A DNA stretch of 44,466 bases from Limnohabitans sp. (GTDB taxonomy: Bacteria > Pseudomonadota > Gammaproteobacteria > Burkholderiales > Burkholderiaceae_C): assembly GCF_017848645.1 (NCBI RefSeq), contig NZ_JAFEIF010000020.1, forward strand, positions 1 through 44,466. Direction: 5' to 3'. The notes under the pieces are model-generated. The model saw only the letters and a list, made by a program, of their open reading frames with translations. It had not been told where the DNA came from and searched no databases. How positions within the stretch are numbered: the first letter of the stretch is position 1; each line of letters opens with the position of its first letter. The position numbers were made by a program, and so were the translations under genes. Below, piece after piece: positions 42,944 to 44,466 of this stretch.

Positions 42944-44466
42944 TCAAGAGGTGGAAGAGGGTGTCGCTTCAGGAATGGGTGCTTCTTCGAGCGCCGCATC
43001 GAGTGGTGGGGTGGTGGACGTCTGCGCTGATGGATCAGCTGAAGGGGCAGGTGGGGCTTCGGCTGCTGGCTTGGGTGTTGGCTCTGGCCGGGTTTCGGGC
43101 CGAGGCGCTGGCTGTGCAGGGCTGGCGGGCGCAGGCATCTGCTCGGGCGGTGTGCCTTCGAGCTGGCCGTTCCAGAAATACTCGCTGCGGGTGGGCGGGA
43201 TGTAGCTGTCGGTGGGCAGCGCGTAGTCGGGTGGCAACACGCGCGCCAGGCGCGGGGTCACCACAAACAACAGCTCGGACTTGTCGGTCTGGAAAGCGGT
43301 GCTGCGAAACAGCGCCCCCAGGATGGGCAGCTCGCCCAAAATCGGGAAGGCCTTGATGGTCTGGGTGACGTTGCTTTTGACCAGGCCGCCGATGGCAAAG
43401 CTTTCGCCATCGCGCAGTTGCACCGTGGTGGAGGCACGGCGCGTGGTGATGCTGGGCAGCAAGCTGCTTTGACCCCCCAAGCCTTTGACAGTGGTACCCA
43501 CTTGCGACAGCTCCGAGACCTCGGGGGTCACGCGCAGGTTGATCAGCCCGTCTTCGAGCACGGTGGGCAAAAAGCGCAGGCCCACGCCAAACTCTTTTTC
43601 TTCCAGTGTGATGGTGGTGCCACCGTTGGCGTTGGTCTGGGGCACGGGAATATAGATCTTGCCGCCGGCCAGGAACGATCCCTCTTGCCCGCTCACGGCG
43701 GTGATGGTGGGTTCGGCCAGCACCTTGACCAGGCCTTTTTTCATCTCTGCGGTCAGCGTGATGGTGCTCAGGCCATTGGCGCGTGCGGCCGTGAGGGCGG
43801 TGGAGCCGGCGCTGAGCAATTGCGACAGCAGGTTGACCGAGGTGTTGCCGATGGTGCGGGTCAGGTTCATGTCCACGCCCAGCTCGTCGAGCAGGGTTTT
43901 GGAGACCTCGGCCACTTTGACTTCGAGCATGACTTGCTGCGTGCCGTGCACGCGCAGCAGGTTGATGACTTTTTTGTTGCCGTTGAAGGCCTCGGTCAGG
44001 GCCATGAGGCGCTGCACCTTCATGCCGTCGCTCACGCGCCCGCTCAGCACCAAGGTGTCGGCCACGCTGTCCACGCGCAGGTTTTCGGCGCTGGGCACGT
44101 ACTCGCGCAGCTTGGCGTGCAGGCTGTCGGTGTCGGCCCCCACGCTGATGTCGCGCAAGGTGGTGCTGCCCTGGGCGGTCCAGACCAGCAAGTTGGTATG
44201 GCCGGATTTTTTGCCCAGCAGGTAAATCTCTCGCGGGTTGATCAGCACCACGTCGGCCACGTCGGGGTTGCCCACAGACAGGCGCTCGGCGTTTTCGGAC
44301 AACTGCAGCAGCATGGACTTGCCCGCTGTCAGGCGCAGGGGTGGGGCCATGAGCACAGGGCCTTGCGTTTGAACTTCCGGCTTGCTCGACGATTTGGCTG
44401 CGTTGCGGGTGTCGGCCTTGGCGGGGCTGCTTTTGGTGGCCGATGTGGGGGTTGACTGCAGGGGGG
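42944..44466 (-). CDS. rcpA: Tad pilus secretin RcpA/CpaC (5' end outside the window)
   Basis: This is the outer-membrane secretin of the Tad pilus. Within the window it has an N-terminal pilus/BON-like domain (GKSMLLQLSENAERLSVGNP, VLINPREIYLLGKKSGHTNL) and the secretin core (VLAEPTITAVSGQEGSFLAG, LRVTPEVSELS, and GESFAIGGLVKS). The C-terminal tail of about 80 residues is very rich in Pro, Ala and Glu. The frame stays open to the last base of the window and upstream of the ATG at 44356 encodes Ser/Thr/Lys-rich residues, so the true start and signal peptide lie beyond position 44466. Confidence 0.92.
   Translation of the reverse strand, partial: PLQSTPTSATKSSPAKADTRNAAKSSSKPEVQTQGPVLMAPPLRLTAGKSMLLQLSENAERLSVGNPDVADVVLINPREIYLLGKKSGHTNLLVWTAQGSTTLRDISVGADTDSLHAKLREYVPSAENLRVDSVADTLVLSGRVSDGMKVQRLMALTEAFNGNKKVINLLRVHGTQQVMLEVKVAEVSKTLLDELGVDMNLTRTIGNTSVNLLSQLLSAGSTALTAARANGLSTITLTAEMKKGLVKVLAEPTITAVSGQEGSFLAGGKIYIPVPQTNANGGTTITLEEKEFGVGLRFLPTVLEDGLINLRVTPEVSELSQVGTTVKGLGGQSSLLPSITTRRASTTVQLRDGESFAIGGLVKSNVTQTIKAFPILGELPILGALFRSTAFQTDKSELLFVVTPRLARVLPPDYALPTDSYIPPTRSEYFWNGQLEGTPPEQMPAPASPAQPAPRPETRPEPTPKPAAEAPPAPSADPSAQTSTTPPLDAALEEAPIPEATPSSTS

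Overview
The window looks like a chromosomal segment of a G+C-rich betaproteobacterium, most likely family Comamonadaceae (Burkholderiales). The grounds are the gene families, the E. coli-type LexA box, and a protocatechuate 4,5-cleavage cluster in the gene order I know from Comamonas (pmdE-F-D-A-B-C). This is inferred from the sequence alone; no search was run. I see no rRNA, tRNA, CRISPR array or insertion sequence.

Layout. 1-1.7 kb: an SOS-controlled umuC without umuD. 1.7-11.7 kb: a LysR regulator divergent from the protocatechuate meta-cleavage genes ligJ, ligK, ligI, ligA, ligB, then ligC and an MFS transporter. Two unrelated genes sit between ligB and ligC: an AAA ATPase with a DUF4143 domain, and a pentapeptide-repeat membrane protein whose central third is extremely AT-rich. 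11.7-15.3 kb (minus strand): a PLP C-S lyase or trans-sulfuration enzyme, an MFS transporter and an M20 amidohydrolase, overlapping end to end. 15.4-18.9 kb: an apparently orphan antitoxin-like regulator, an ArsC-like reductase, biosynthetic aroE, a DUF4382 lipoprotein and a ferredoxin. 18.9-26.3 kb: a beta-hydroxyacid dehydrogenase, a TetR regulator, a three-gene TRAP transporter, a second shikimate dehydrogenase with an NAD-type pocket, and a dehydroshikimate dehydratase split into a VOC/HPPD-like protein and a TIM-barrel protein. 26.4-31.6 kb: a PAP2 phosphatase divergent from a PmrA/PmrB-like two-component system, then a phosphoethanolamine transferase and a convergent dgkA. 31.9-37.7 kb: an ABC importer of the Fe3+/phosphonate type, a LysR regulator and a phosphoglycolate phosphatase-like HAD protein. 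37.7 kb to the end (minus strand): a Tad/Flp pilus locus (tadC, tadB, tadA, tadZ, a lipoprotein and a secretin that runs off the window).

How it fits together. The shikimate genes at 20-26 kb would turn imported shikimate into 3-dehydroshikimate and then protocatechuate. The genes at 2.7-10.5 kb would open protocatechuate at the 4,5 bond and carry it to pyruvate and oxaloacetate. Together they form a nearly complete plant-compound catabolic route. The 26-31 kb block looks like an envelope-modification regulon: PmrA-box-like 17-mers lie upstream of both the PAP2 gene and eptA, each exactly 10 bases from a -10-like hexamer. The two features I would check first are the two-gene insertion in the lig cluster and this lipid A regulon.
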